Below, piece after piece: positions 11,401-16,002 of a stretch of 24,950 nucleotides of DNA (within the stretch, counting starts at the first letter, position 1; each line of letters starts with the position of its first letter). The position numbers were made by a program, and so were the translations under genes. This stretch comes from a virus. The notes beneath the pieces are model-generated. The model saw only the letters and a program-made list of their open reading frames with translations, was not told where the DNA came from and made no database searches. The stretch is taken from positions 1 through 24,950 of IMG/VR virus record IMGVR_UViG_3300030098_002895, one strand, 5' to 3'.

Positions 11401-11841
11401 TTTGCTCTAGGTAATGCTTTTGCTTATTCATTATTTGACACAGCAATGCCAGCTCCTTATAATTGGTTCCAAGATACTAGTGAATGGATATTTGGAGATG
11501 AAAAAGAAAGGAATAGAGCTTTCTTTGGGCAATGGCCTAGAGCTGTAGCTCCCTTACAGATGATTACACCTCCTATATTAAGATTGCCAATGGCTTCAAT
11601 GAGAGCTATACTTGAAGATGATTGGGAAAGAATATCTAATTACTATATACATACTATGTATCCATTTGGTAGGATTTCAAGGGATTTCGTTGGACCTAAT
11701 AATTTAATCGAAAATCCTTTAAGTGCTGTTGATAAATGGACTGGATTTCCTTTACTAGGATTGAGTAAAGCTTCTAAGGATTTGCGTAAAGGTAAGGAAA
11801 GAACAGTCCCAACACCTGGGTCGGGACTATCTCCTTTCTAA
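2443..11841 (+). CDS. Giant virion-associated polyvalent protein with YpsA-like SLOG domain and RNA-polymerase-like motif
   Basis: A single 3132-residue frame of 9.4 kb. Visible parts in order: an Ala/Gly-rich hydrophobic region (about 60-300) of a type seen in giant phage proteins; charged coiled coils (about 330-505); a YpsA-like SLOG domain (about 511-665) with ISGGQIGAD near residue 514, an ETGGTAPP stretch, DSDGTVLF, and EILNVAGNRN near its end; a long Lys/Asp-rich body; a segment near residues 1450-1500 with Arg-x-Pro and then D1490-x-D1492-x-D1494, recalling the active-site loop of two-barrel RNA polymerases; and a C-terminus (about 2915-3010) with a TQFLYSAPFRP stretch and a hydrophobic helix, like domains at the ends of polyvalent proteins. 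Polyvalent proteins are packaged and injected to protect or take over. A packaged polymerase is the main alternative. The start lacks a clear ribosome binding site, so coupling is likely. Confidence 0.8.
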   Translation: MAQFQPRWDEQTVRRLVSSYKDNPQRFPETYKQNLRQHTDYYNVPFYEGEFSIADALTDFGAGFIEGFTTLHIGDEPDNEYEAIFKNLGHLAGFAPGIISAPLGAVQKVTKSTSLLTAANVARSLNDKSVPMAAAKIATKFAKDNVKPFLKQGRMAKNSAVNTASNFLMGDRARHIAEGAFHLGAASAVSAWQGGVDEMMAAFIGGAQAGGVFRGIGNFINTGSEAGTKVAKTVAGSLFMGLPATMRGATTPEQVYEYVMGAWFGGQERPWTVAKAGKFVQKFEKDSQKKENEALRILKDPEIHPDFKELPSEVKPVVKEMFQQRYNQENLEISAAAAKYMAEKGNIDLDALNKEIINIRKAREAELEQQRPTEEKVPEKDLEKTSIDTPKEITVEIPEGTPTDPAIPPTTQIIDNVAYKFPRGVGFRKELLPQKAQDTLNRRDREMDLLAEEKAASQELDLAEKKKDKKAIAKAKKRFDEISKKQKELKAEEEAAKKEVPELSLEKTNVKKIISGGQIGADQFGLEVGKELGIETGGTAPPKFQTTKGSQKEILEGYGLVEGESDPAIYVKRTIKNVKDSDGTVLFGDEKSRGSALTIKAAMNNGKHIIVNPTSKQLTEWISKNNIEILNVAGNRNIAADKVKPILTEALSKVSTFDVVSAKKTTKKEDINLGSTNEDNVGVAPISDPEVGRKAYNIVRYDMPDLFKEMAPAEKQIAREGAVNKIGAIIDKYLTKNTGILTNKSSVAVTKIKEMLKKDYNYVIKNTPKDPERVDRFEGNLRQWLGRFNNDEVVDVLTYDGNTLKKLTKKNPKNAAGNKKILEEPYKIVDNIWENLTGKKERAFVYLDNITIDTKDGKREITPKKLKDSEYADYGGEKDYYDMVSDVIKKMDKQGYNYSGGKGTNDRLYFRKYHPNTKNVKNRDILKNFKPSDIRALRRDFIKKFKAPGALFDKSFKSNLLWQLEINGLEYTPENVKKMLGDGFIGNAIALNKRLPLIMTDSYPAEKEFFKNYKDPDTGEGLGLTKDGNFKFYIKPDFYQDRSKKFQDKKKEEAKFSDIKSTETEENLDGAIIGRDDVVNALNAEKGTPESRHNKSLVVMPDSNDGGLFLKYAIHKAGPAESKIMKDAGLHFEVYDSAAKQKGTRKFYEEYELDPKYIRQDYGIKQSKKFIEPQSLKKQMVTNLVESLAANPKLKDGTTMNEVVEDIYNTLTLPKFEGVAETNKAFRLYQEKLKTASNKELAAELDKLNFEEIGITELVDGLKLPGNQLFAKKFYNHLLLKRKESLLAEFEDGEIGPETYKTATQEIEDFNTVAEKMIAASRRDAIKRKKPENELNIFLHPDLNKFRMKVLSSWIINQATRPKVKNSASAIIRPYDFSLQTNADGVNPKLKELNTNKELFFVGDEFKRMPIETEAYGRTTLNELWKISQRKNTPKNIKEDIKEILRAAIIRVPSDSNSGTQVLEFAGFTGRKDYGVLMHGLVKRALGGADHDIDSAYLYFGGKGGFKKSWKDMFKAQAEEFYEKQPDGRFKIADNKAKEFEKKLIEEYSANEDALFKSKAGMFAPNTLMQAAEGATEGRGLLGGAAVNPKNILASAYEMIMQKGKDEFTMKHFGKDVKVTLTPKTKPQEKQYINKLMRATVGFASDAMDYGKPKGYESWYKQALDAHFNITTDKKIYNFLNKVNLNQFIKEGVIGKINNANKAYYSKDYTRGRQWTMEERRNMTKDLYLEPSENVKTITPRIARLLYNIDYSDNILNRIDAKKMTDLFKIYNENVSQYKSLKDPLGRVTFKAITGKHINRTLTNELTDPDKLIEVAENDAKFQKIIEGTNYEFKKKKVKGKWVNTKVKKEYNKDERIALLNKFKEEAADYAGRDMQTLVTVKLASDIIKDMKKRYPNLTDAQLNQVIENASKAVSKLKFNNYLLRENRNKQDEDLKTQNQVKSKGTAALDQNEVDLQIREWKQNKTELEKDLFDVLMLGSLNRGNLKKINELRSIENPTDAEKLTLSEELQKASKTSSSMLGYNSEAVNPKNLERFLGEINDKFSEVAQTRTAEENKIINKSITEEPQKQENIEKGWPEDKGKDANALEEVFTTGWEGVKKAKKIKLDSDTKSYIDDILLQLKTEPNHVMQNIGFIARKVIGKDINIFNKQDWFQFRNWLQDIKNGTLWQRLKSEDFTKVSQRTYLQFPETINRELMRDEITVMQENGIFLTAEGTKAGRVIKPTQHMDILQTDIGNISGVVDGINDKLSLERAKTWEFLDGFKDGTKLWEVAWVTRELPNANRLIEKADGKELKLAHIHAKTYKDNYKKILEKHNYESDLKNKEYIVTIEGNRKTLTGKELVDYINKKETEYYKERGLFARGDVPLTKNGDLMPLLNDKGEILTKNGQIMYALQKSLEFGIPGFTSGPKNSGYLITKTKPNSKLAKEFPTGYYDPKTRQNPVIDIPKFVNDMKKNVAFGKPIPEQFGIDGINSVGRSAMYEMARHGMNSKEKVKMYNTMQARTGRIKEEMYTPHSHFNKKTALKSLEDYANYLSKQDIPLKEQEAIIKSLAYRHNALAGDFMFEEINHWEGFNAAISKIAKSKEKNENRINWLKSIGRSGSQFSRTGHMPGYSLSREVPLSYGKSFNNIYYRQLSQIFSRDTISKFEKSMFDRKVPTDVAEAWSNFAKLYVQGAIGNPDVVPEYIYNDPKMKIKGTPYGWWADNRVRDRLNKIGDKLGLIKEKENLPENMRGLDLNDIKRWSNLEAKFELASLLAHPKSMVANIFGGTMHTVQSVGFNTWKNARNDKYMSTINPDFGTKEQRNQFAIKHGILPEQLIEEYGLNRGYQSAKNKEFIETVARKMRRDPEVSSESIRELAKEQGIGRKVTEFAAKFMSVPEKALRRDAFMAHYLHWYNKFGGTIKNFNHPVLIELAKKGVKATQFLYSAPFRPMFARTALGKVMTRFQLWGWNAVKFRKEALKEARQYGFKGAEADKFARMMQLDLFVFALGNAFAYSLFDTAMPAPYNWFQDTSEWIFGDEKERNRAFFGQWPRAVAPLQMITPPILRLPMASMRAILEDDWERISNYYIHTMYPFGRISRDFVGPNNLIENPLSAVDKWTGFPLLGLSKASKDLRKGKERTVPTPGSGLSPF
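3976..4437 (+). other. YpsA-like SLOG (putative molybdenum carrier) domain inside the giant protein
   Basis: Residues about 512-665 of the giant protein follow the order of conserved blocks of the cpYpsA / putative molybdenum carrier family. These are a first-strand SGGQxGAD loop, a GGTAPPKF segment, a Tyr-x-x-Arg-Thr stretch, NVKDSDGTVLFG, a small-residue SRGSALT loop, a GKHIIVNP strand and a final ILNVAGNR block. Family members bind nucleotides or nucleotide-derived ligands in a Rossmann-like fold. The ligand here is unknown. Coiled-coil linkers flank the domain on the N-terminal side, so it looks like a self-contained module. Confidence 0.75.
11805..11828. terminator. Candidate bidirectional hairpin at the convergent gene junction
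   Basis: AGTCCC at 11805-11810 and GGGACT at 11823-11828 form a perfect 6-bp stem around a 12-base loop, inside the last codons of the giant gene. On the + strand it is followed by a T/C-rich run that includes the stop at 11839-11841. The - strand operon ends at 11842, so one hairpin could serve both directions. There is no clean U-tract, so the call is tentative. Confidence 0.3.
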
Positions 11842-12147
11842 CTATTCTTCTACTACCATAGCCCACAATAACATCAAGTATACTATTGCGTCTGTTATTC
11901 TGCCTCTGACGTCTTCTCTTTGTGACTTATGTCCTTTTGTATAGGCAGATATTCCATCTATATGCTTTAAAAGGTAAGTCATAAGTACTCTTTCTCTGTC
12001 TACGTCTATGGCCATTGCTATTCTTTCAAAGTTTGCAAAGACGTTGTCTACGTCCTGTGCGTATTCTCTTTGTCCTGCGTCTCTAGTCCTCAGTACTTTC
12101 GGGAGTATCTGATTCTCTATTAGCCTCTCCATCTCCTGATGTGTCAT
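11842..12147 (-). CDS. Small helical phage protein (DUF1599 / nucleotide-modification-associated-like)
   Basis: A 101-residue, probably all-helical protein. The stretch from about residue 48 (VFANFERIA) through a YLLKHIDGI segment and an HK...RI-x-DAI-x-YLMLLW end follows the pattern of small phage proteins annotated as DUF1599-like or nucleotide modification-associated domain 1, whose biochemical role is unsettled. AGGAGGT lies 5-6 bases before the ATG, which fixes the start. It is the last gene of the - strand array, and its TAG stop directly abuts the stop of the giant + strand gene. The upstream neighbour overlaps its first 65 bases, an unusually long overlap. The family assignment comes from pattern memory only. 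Confidence 0.6.
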   Translation of the reverse strand: MTHQEMERLIENQILPKVLRTRDAGQREYAQDVDNVFANFERIAMAIDVDRERVLMTYLLKHIDGISAYTKGHKSQREDVRGRITDAIVYLMLLWAMVVEE

Positions 12148-12331
12148 TTTTACCTCCTAACTTTGATTTCATAAACTCATCAAACTCTTTTAGTTTAAAT
12201 ATTTCTTTTTCTTCCATCATCATTATTAACAAATTCAATGTCATTTCTATTGCATCTGTCTTATGAGCTAGATTATCAAAAGCTTTTATGATTTGTTTTT
12301 TACCGATATTTTTATATTGTGGATTGCTCAT
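12083..12331 (-). CDS. Small helical phage protein of unknown function
   Basis: An 82-residue protein with AAGGAG 6-7 bases before its ATG. Residues 1-55 should be helical (a KKQIIKAFDNLAHK stretch and a Met/Glu-rich segment). The last 25 residues are acidic and Ser/Thr/Asp-rich, probably disordered. That tail is encoded in the 65 bases shared with the start of the next gene in another frame, so its composition may be shaped by the overlap. It ends in TAG. No function is recognised. Its neighbours are an HNH gene upstream and a DUF1599-like gene downstream. Confidence 0.65.
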   Translation of the reverse strand: MSNPQYKNIGKKQIIKAFDNLAHKTDAIEMTLNLLIMMMEEKEIFKLKEFDEFMKSKLGGKNDTSGDGEANRESDTPESTED

Positions 12332-12340
12332 TATTACTCC

Positions 12341-12781
12341 TTATTTAAATTTATACCATTTTTGCTGTCTAGCTGTTCTTATTCTATGGCAATTAGAACA
12401 TACAAGTATGCATTTTTTAATCTCTTTTAATATTGTTTTAATAGAATAAGCATGCGTAGCCATGTATGATACTTCTAATCTTTTATCTTCAGGTTTAATA
12501 TGGTCAAAATCTAGAACATCTGGATTGTCTTCGTCGCAAGATACACATTTATTGCTTAATTTCAATTCCCTTAAAAATATTTTATTTTGTAAAATATATT
12601 TTTTATTGTTCTTTTTAACATTTGCAAGATAAGCTTCTTTGTTTTCACTATAATGTTTTTTTGTGTATAGATTAGAACATATAATGCATTTACTTTGTTT
12701 AATCTTTTTTTTCTTATTTTTAAAGTAAAATTGCTTTAATGGTTTATATTCTTTACACGTACTACATCGTTTGTTTTCCAT
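12341..12781 (-). CDS. HNH endonuclease with N-terminal zinc finger (probable homing-type)
   Basis: This 146-residue protein begins with a CxxC...CxxC treble-clef-like zinc finger (C6, C9, C32, C35), a very basic linker, and an HNH nuclease domain at about 78-135. The nuclease shows C79xxC82, D93-H94-I as the metal and catalytic block, and C128xxC131-H132-R closing it. HNH enzymes of this kind nick or cut double-stranded DNA and in phages are often free-standing homing endonucleases. The ATG overlaps the upstream TAA (TAATG), and no strong ribosome binding site is seen, so it is probably translated by coupling. Its AT-rich, Lys/Asn-heavy make-up fits an inserted selfish gene. Confidence 0.85.
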   Translation of the reverse strand: MENKRCSTCKEYKPLKQFYFKNKKKKIKQSKCIICSNLYTKKHYSENKEAYLANVKKNNKKYILQNKIFLRELKLSNKCVSCDEDNPDVLDFDHIKPEDKRLEVSYMATHAYSIKTILKEIKKCILVCSNCHRIRTARQQKWYKFK

Positions 12782-13047
12782 TAATTATCCAATTTCGGTG
12801 TTGTTTCACCAAAATTATGATTTAATTTGTGCAATACCTTGCTTTTTTTTGCTTTATTAGCCAATTTAGAGCCATATACTTCTTTATAGATACATTTCTG
12901 ACATATGAATAAGATAGCTGGTTTATAGCTGGGAATATATTGATAATTTTTATACTCCCAGCGTGCTCCTAATTTGGTATCTTTACACATTTGACACTTG
13001 TTAGTGGAATGTGTATTAACCATTCTTACTATTCTATTGTCAGACAT
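12781..13047 (-). CDS. Zinc-ribbon protein
   Basis: An 88-residue protein with two CxxC knuckles (C18/C21 and C49/C52) about 27 residues apart, as expected of a single zinc ribbon, then a basic tail. Zinc ribbons in small phage proteins commonly bind nucleic acid or partner proteins, but no specific role can be read here. The ATG lies inside the upstream gene's end (8-base overlap, ATGTCTGA) with no separate ribosome binding site. A second ATG ten codons in is possible but has no better signal. It is followed directly by the HNH gene. Confidence 0.65.
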   Translation of the reverse strand: MSDNRIVRMVNTHSTNKCQMCKDTKLGARWEYKNYQYIPSYKPAILFICQKCIYKEVYGSKLANKAKKSKVLHKLNHNFGETTPKLDN

Positions 13048-13333
13048 TTTTATTGTTTTGTCTTTTTACTATGGATTTTTCTCTATCATCAAGTATTTTA
13101 TTTAAGTTTGTATCTGTTTTAGCAAACTTAGGTGGAATTGTTGCTGACATATTCCCTTTGCTGATAATTTCATCTCCATTCTTCTCTTTTTTTTTAAAAG
13201 TACTTTCTTGAGATAATAGTAGTTCATTATTAAGAAATTTTACTTGCTCATAGAGTTGTTTAATTTCTTCATTTTGTCTATCTATTTCTTGTTGTAACTT
13301 TTGAACTTTTTCTTTATAATAAGTCGTAGTCAT
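13040..13333 (-). CDS. Small coiled-coil protein
   Basis: A 97-residue protein whose first 50 residues show a leucine/hydrophobic heptad pattern typical of a coiled coil (KVQKLQQEIDRQ, then QLYEQVKFLNNELL), followed by a basic, low-complexity tail. It overlaps the nuclease gene upstream by 20 bases and the zinc-ribbon gene downstream by 8, so it is probably translated by coupling; no ribosome binding site is visible. It could be an oligomerisation partner of a neighbouring DNA enzyme, but nothing in the sequence shows this. Confidence 0.55.
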   Translation of the reverse strand: MTTTYYKEKVQKLQQEIDRQNEEIKQLYEQVKFLNNELLLSQESTFKKKEKNGDEIISKGNMSATIPPKFAKTDTNLNKILDDREKSIVKRQNNKNV

Positions 13334-14066
13334 TTTTATTATCTTCTCCTATTTTAAATTTAGCTTTTACTTTAACTTTGAATTTAGGATAAGGTCTGCC
13401 TCCCATTAAAAACTCCCATAGCTTATATGTTGATAAAGCTACTTCTAAGTTGAATTTAATGTTTTTTAATTTATATGAAGGTTCTTTTATCCATCTACCT
13501 TTAGTATATAAACCATATAGTTTTGTTACTTTAGGTAGGTCGTAGTCTATTGCAATGCGATTATATAGGTCTGCATACATATTTAATTGTATTTCATGTG
13601 ACTTGTAATGATTTCCTGTTTTTATGTCTATTAAACAGTATTCTCCATTGATTTTAGCTATTATATCGCATGTTCCTGCCCACTTAATATCTTCGTGCCA
13701 CATAAATAATTCTGTTGCTATTAGTCCAACTTCATTTTCATTCCAGAACTTCTCGAACGACATTAAGTGTTTACATACTTCCTCATTTTCAGATTGGACA
13801 GATTCTCCTAGCATATACTGCTCTGCTAAGTCGTGTACTTCTGTTCCTCTTGCTGCTGCTTTATCTCTTTCTTCACAAGCAATTTTGTAGCTAGGATGGT
13901 TTCCAAGCCATTGCTCGAATCCGATACCTTTTGTAAGAGTCTGTCCTATAATATTGGTAACAGATGGTCTCCAGAGATTGCTGCACTCTGGAGCGTACCA
14001 TCTATCACCTGATTCGTGTCTACGTATTTTAAGACTATCTTTATATTGTTTTAGTCTATCTTTCAT
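13314..14066 (-). CDS. RecB/Cas4-type PD-(D/E)XK nuclease
   Basis: A 250-residue protein carrying the full set of RecB-family nuclease motifs: GTEVHDL with H78, E119 in ATELFM, GTCD with D134, LIDIKTG with D147 and K149, and IQLNMY with Q160 and Y164. These are the metal-binding and catalytic residues of the PD-(D/E)XK exonucleases that process double-stranded ends in recombination. It lacks the C-terminal cysteine set of Cas4 iron-sulfur enzymes, so a plain phage exonuclease is the better name. GGAG lies 5 bases before the ATG, and the start overlaps the previous stop (ATGA). With the Sak4-like protein in the same array it could form a two-component end-resection and annealing pair. Confidence 0.88.
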   Translation of the reverse strand: MKDRLKQYKDSLKIRRHESGDRWYAPECSNLWRPSVTNIIGQTLTKGIGFEQWLGNHPSYKIACEERDKAAARGTEVHDLAEQYMLGESVQSENEEVCKHLMSFEKFWNENEVGLIATELFMWHEDIKWAGTCDIIAKINGEYCLIDIKTGNHYKSHEIQLNMYADLYNRIAIDYDLPKVTKLYGLYTKGRWIKEPSYKLKNIKFNLEVALSTYKLWEFLMGGRPYPKFKVKVKAKFKIGEDNKNDYDLL

Positions 14067-14440
14067 ATTAGCTCCTTGATTGGTACTAAAGCTCCAATAC
14101 TAAGACTATCATCTCCACCATAGACTGGGTATTCTGCTTTATTGTTTTTAATTAAGGCTTTTATCTTGCTTTTCATCAAATTAGTAGGCAACAATATAAT
14201 ACCTTCGATAGCTCCATCTACGGTAAGAATTGTTGCCCACCAATCTGCTTTAGTGGACACTAAACCACTAAAGGCCTTGCGACAGGCTAGTTCTACATAA
14301 ATATTGCCAGTCGATTTCCATATATCTCTTTCTGTTTTTACTTCAATTTTACCATTTGTTTTTTGAGTTAAAATGCTACATAATGCATCTTCATACTTTT
14401 CTCCAAATGGTAAATCAATATCAAAGAATTTACTCATCAT
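14063..14440 (-). CDS. Small PD-(D/E)XK endonuclease (possible Holliday-junction-resolvase-like)
   Basis: This 125-residue protein shows a PD-(D/E)XK core: a Glu in the first helix (GEKYED, residues 13-18), KIEVKTE with E33-x-K35 as the catalytic pair, and a GNIYVEL strand with E50. It also has the SG...TKADWW block (about 58-69) often seen in phage and archaeal resolvase-like or VSR-like nucleases. Likely roles are junction resolution or DNA trimming during replication and packaging. It starts with two consecutive ATG codons that overlap the end of the upstream gene by 11 bases, and it ends in an ATGA overlap with the RecB-type nuclease, so the two nucleases should be co-translated. Fold assignment is fairly sure, substrate is not. 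Confidence 0.75.
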   Translation of the reverse strand: MMSKFFDIDLPFGEKYEDALCSILTQKTNGKIEVKTERDIWKSTGNIYVELACRKAFSGLVSTKADWWATILTVDGAIEGIILLPTNLMKSKIKALIKNNKAEYPVYGGDDSLSIGALVPIKELI

Positions 14441-14687
14441 CTACGCCGTTCATACTATTAGGAGAGTACGATAATGTTCCCATTATATATTGCTCTATCC
14501 ACCAGCATCCATTAGCAGCGTCTTTAATTCTTTTTTGTTTTCTTTGTTGAGAAGTAAGTCCATCATTATATTTTGATTTTGGCTTTCTTAAATATTTATT
14601 TAATCGGTGTGATTTATGAGCTTCACTTCTTCTTTGCTCGTCAAATTTAGCTAGTACTAATTTCTTTTTTTTTATTCTTCTTACCAT
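14430..14687 (-). CDS. Small basic protein of unknown function
   Basis: An 85-residue, strongly basic protein that begins MVRRIKKKK and ends with acidic residues (NGVDDE). An in-frame ATG five codons upstream (14702) is possible, but AAGGGG lies 6 bases before the inner ATG at 14687, so I chose that one. The middle has a conserved-looking AANGCWWIEQYIMG segment that suggests a small folded part. The basic start suggests nucleic acid binding. No family is recognised. It overlaps the downstream nuclease gene by 11 bases. Confidence 0.55.
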   Translation of the reverse strand: MVRRIKKKKLVLAKFDEQRRSEAHKSHRLNKYLRKPKSKYNDGLTSQQRKQKRIKDAANGCWWIEQYIMGTLSYSPNSMNGVDDE

Positions 14688-14727
14688 TTTTTCCCCTTTC
14701 AATCCATTTTCCTTGTTTATATGTAAG

Positions 14728-14754
14728 ATTAAATATCTTTTCTTGATATTTAAT
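14728..14754. repeat. Perfect 10-bp AT-rich inverted repeat after the HTH gene
   Basis: ATTAAATATC at 14728-14737 and GATATTTAAT at 14745-14754 are perfect inverted copies with a 7-base spacer. The repeat lies in the 66-base gap between the tiny HTH gene (whose stop it touches) and the next gene. It could be an operator for that HTH protein or a weak RNA hairpin. No U-tract follows on the - strand, so a terminator is less likely. Confidence 0.5.
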
Positions 14755-14885
14755 TATTTTCTCAATACTCGATAGATAGTTCTTGTGGTTACGTTGTATC
14801 GTTCTGCGAGTTCTTTTATTTTCCATCCAAATAACCTTTTCATTTGTATTCCGATTCTATCGAATTTACTTAGCTTTATGTTCAT
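14754..14885 (-). CDS. 43-residue helix-turn-helix DNA-binding protein
   Basis: A short frame starting at the ATG at 14885 encodes 43 residues. The C-terminal half is a clear helix-turn-helix of the resolvase/Hin or MerR-like type: IKELAERYNV as helix and turn, then TTRTIYRVL as recognition helix. An AGGAGGT ribosome binding site sits about 7 bases before the ATG, which makes this a real gene despite its size. It is little more than one HTH, so it may act as a dimer, a small regulator, or the remnant of a larger recombinase or terminase small subunit. Its start overlaps the upstream gene by 20 bases. A perfect AT-rich inverted repeat begins at its stop codon and is a candidate operator. Confidence 0.75.
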   Translation of the reverse strand: MNIKLSKFDRIGIQMKRLFGWKIKELAERYNVTTRTIYRVLRK

Positions 14886-15108
14886 GCCAATACCTCCTGG
14901 CTTTTGTTTTTAACTTATTGTCTGTTTCACAATTTTTTTTTAATATATAAGTTCCGTCAATCCAAAAATGAAAATCTTCTTGTTCCCAATTTAATAGAAA
15001 ATATATTTTTCTTGGATATGGCGTAGGATTTAATACATTCCAACTTTCATCAAAATAAGTAAATGTTAATGTTAGAAATATATATAGCTCAAACAATGCT
15101 ATTACCAT
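14866..15108 (-). CDS. Small hypothetical protein with hydrophobic N-terminus
   Basis: I place the start at the ATG at 15108, giving 80 residues; a TTG at 15126 would add six. Residues 1-20 are hydrophobic (VIALFELYIFLTLTFTYF), a possible membrane anchor or signal. The rest is aromatic-rich (Trp and Tyr) and ends in a basic segment, KTKARRYWHEHK. The ATG overlaps the stop of the upstream gene by 7 bases (ATGGTAA), so coupled translation is likely. No family is recognised. Confidence 0.5.
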   Translation of the reverse strand: MVIALFELYIFLTLTFTYFDESWNVLNPTPYPRKIYFLLNWEQEDFHFWIDGTYILKKNCETDNKLKTKARRYWHEHKAK

Positions 15109-15425
15109 GTCCCCCAATCTTGGCAAGCTTTTTTAAGTGCTCTGGTAAAATCATACCTGTCGCCCCATTTTTTGCCTGCTATTTGATTGACCCAATCTAT
15201 TTGCTGTTCTTTTGTTTGGCAACGATTTTTATGAATGTGGTAAAATTCTACATTATTTTCGTAAGCAGATAAATTGTTTTTATCGTGTTTATATGTTATT
15301 CTAGAAGACCATAAAGCTTCTTCATAATTAATCGCTCTAAATCCATTAATAGAATGCATTCCACATTTATCACATTTAGCTTTGTTATATTTATCTTCAG
15401 AAACTAACATTGTTCCTTTACTCAT
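15102..15425 (-). CDS. Small CxxC-containing protein of unknown function
   Basis: A 107-residue protein with an AAGGAG ribosome binding site 6 bases before its ATG. A CDKCGMHS zinc-knuckle at about residues 18-25 and later His/Cys residues (YHIHKNRC at about 61-68) could complete a metal site, and the spacing resembles a degenerate HNH or His-Me-like fold without its catalytic block. The C-terminus is Trp-rich. I cannot name a function. It is the first gene after an unusual 94-base non-coding gap that holds three stacked hairpins. Confidence 0.6.
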   Translation of the reverse strand: MSKGTMLVSEDKYNKAKCDKCGMHSINGFRAINYEEALWSSRITYKHDKNNLSAYENNVEFYHIHKNRCQTKEQQIDWVNQIAGKKWGDRYDFTRALKKACQDWGTW

Positions 15426-15445
15426 TATTTCTCCTTTCAGAGTCA

Positions 15446-15500
15446 GGGAGTCCGAAGACTCCCATTCCTCTTTTCGACGAGGTAAACATCACATTTACCT
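15446..15500 (-). promoter_or_regulatory. Three consecutive hairpins in the leader of the CxxC gene, one with a UUCG loop
   Basis: Read on the - strand, the gap between the HNH gene and the next gene holds a stem of AGGTAAA/TTTACCT (15494-15500 with 15480-15486), a 4-bp CCTC/GAGG stem (15467-15470 with 15479-15482), and GGGAGTC-TTCG-GACTCCC (15463-15446). The last is a 7-bp GC-rich stem closed by C-UUCG-G, one of the most stable RNA hairpins known. It ends about 20 bases before the ATG at 15425, and no U-tract follows. It looks like an mRNA-stabilising, processing or translation-control element rather than an intrinsic terminator. Confidence 0.5.
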
Positions 15501-15519
15501 AAATTATGTATCTTATATA

Positions 15520-16002
15520 TCATTTAAATACATCACTTCTTGCTAGTTTTCTTAGGATATAATCCCTCGTATGTTGATTCTGTCTTTTTAACCATGCTAA
15601 TAATTTCTGATATGCTTTATGTGTTAGAGGGCCTTTTCTTGTATTGCATCTTGCACAAATCATCTGAAGATTATTTTTGATAGATTCTCCACCTGTACTA
15701 AGAGGAATGCTATGGTCACATACCATATTATTAATCTTAAGAATATCTTTACAATACTGACATCTTCGTCCATAGGCGGAATATATAAGTTCACGAATTT
15801 CTCTAAGAGAAATGTCAAATAATACTTCATACTCTTTACTCCTCCTTTTTAAGGACGTTCTAAGAGTAGAAGATTTCTTCATAAGCCTATGAAATACACC
15901 TTTCGACCTATTGCCGTGGTGCTTCTTAAGCTTAGGAAGAAACTTCTCCTCCCAAAACTGCGTTCTCTTGTTACGCCTGACCTGTTTCTTTGCCAAAATC
16001 AT
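15520..16002 (-). CDS. HNH endonuclease
   Basis: A 160-residue protein with a very basic N-terminal 60 residues and a canonical HNH domain at about 78-125: C81xxC84, C95-D96-H97 with the catalytic His, a GG-x-S-x-x-N-x-x-x (N111) stretch, and C116xxC119-N120 followed by RKG. The four cysteines bind structural zinc. The layout matches phage HNH endonucleases, including homing types and packaging-associated nickers. It overlaps the previous gene by 32 bases and has no strong ribosome binding site. Its position between two small genes beside a hairpin-rich gap fits insertion of a homing gene. Confidence 0.88.
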   Translation of the reverse strand: MILAKKQVRRNKRTQFWEEKFLPKLKKHHGNRSKGVFHRLMKKSSTLRTSLKRRSKEYEVLFDISLREIRELIYSAYGRRCQYCKDILKINNMVCDHSIPLSTGGESIKNNLQMICARCNTRKGPLTHKAYQKLLAWLKRQNQHTRDYILRKLARSDVFK

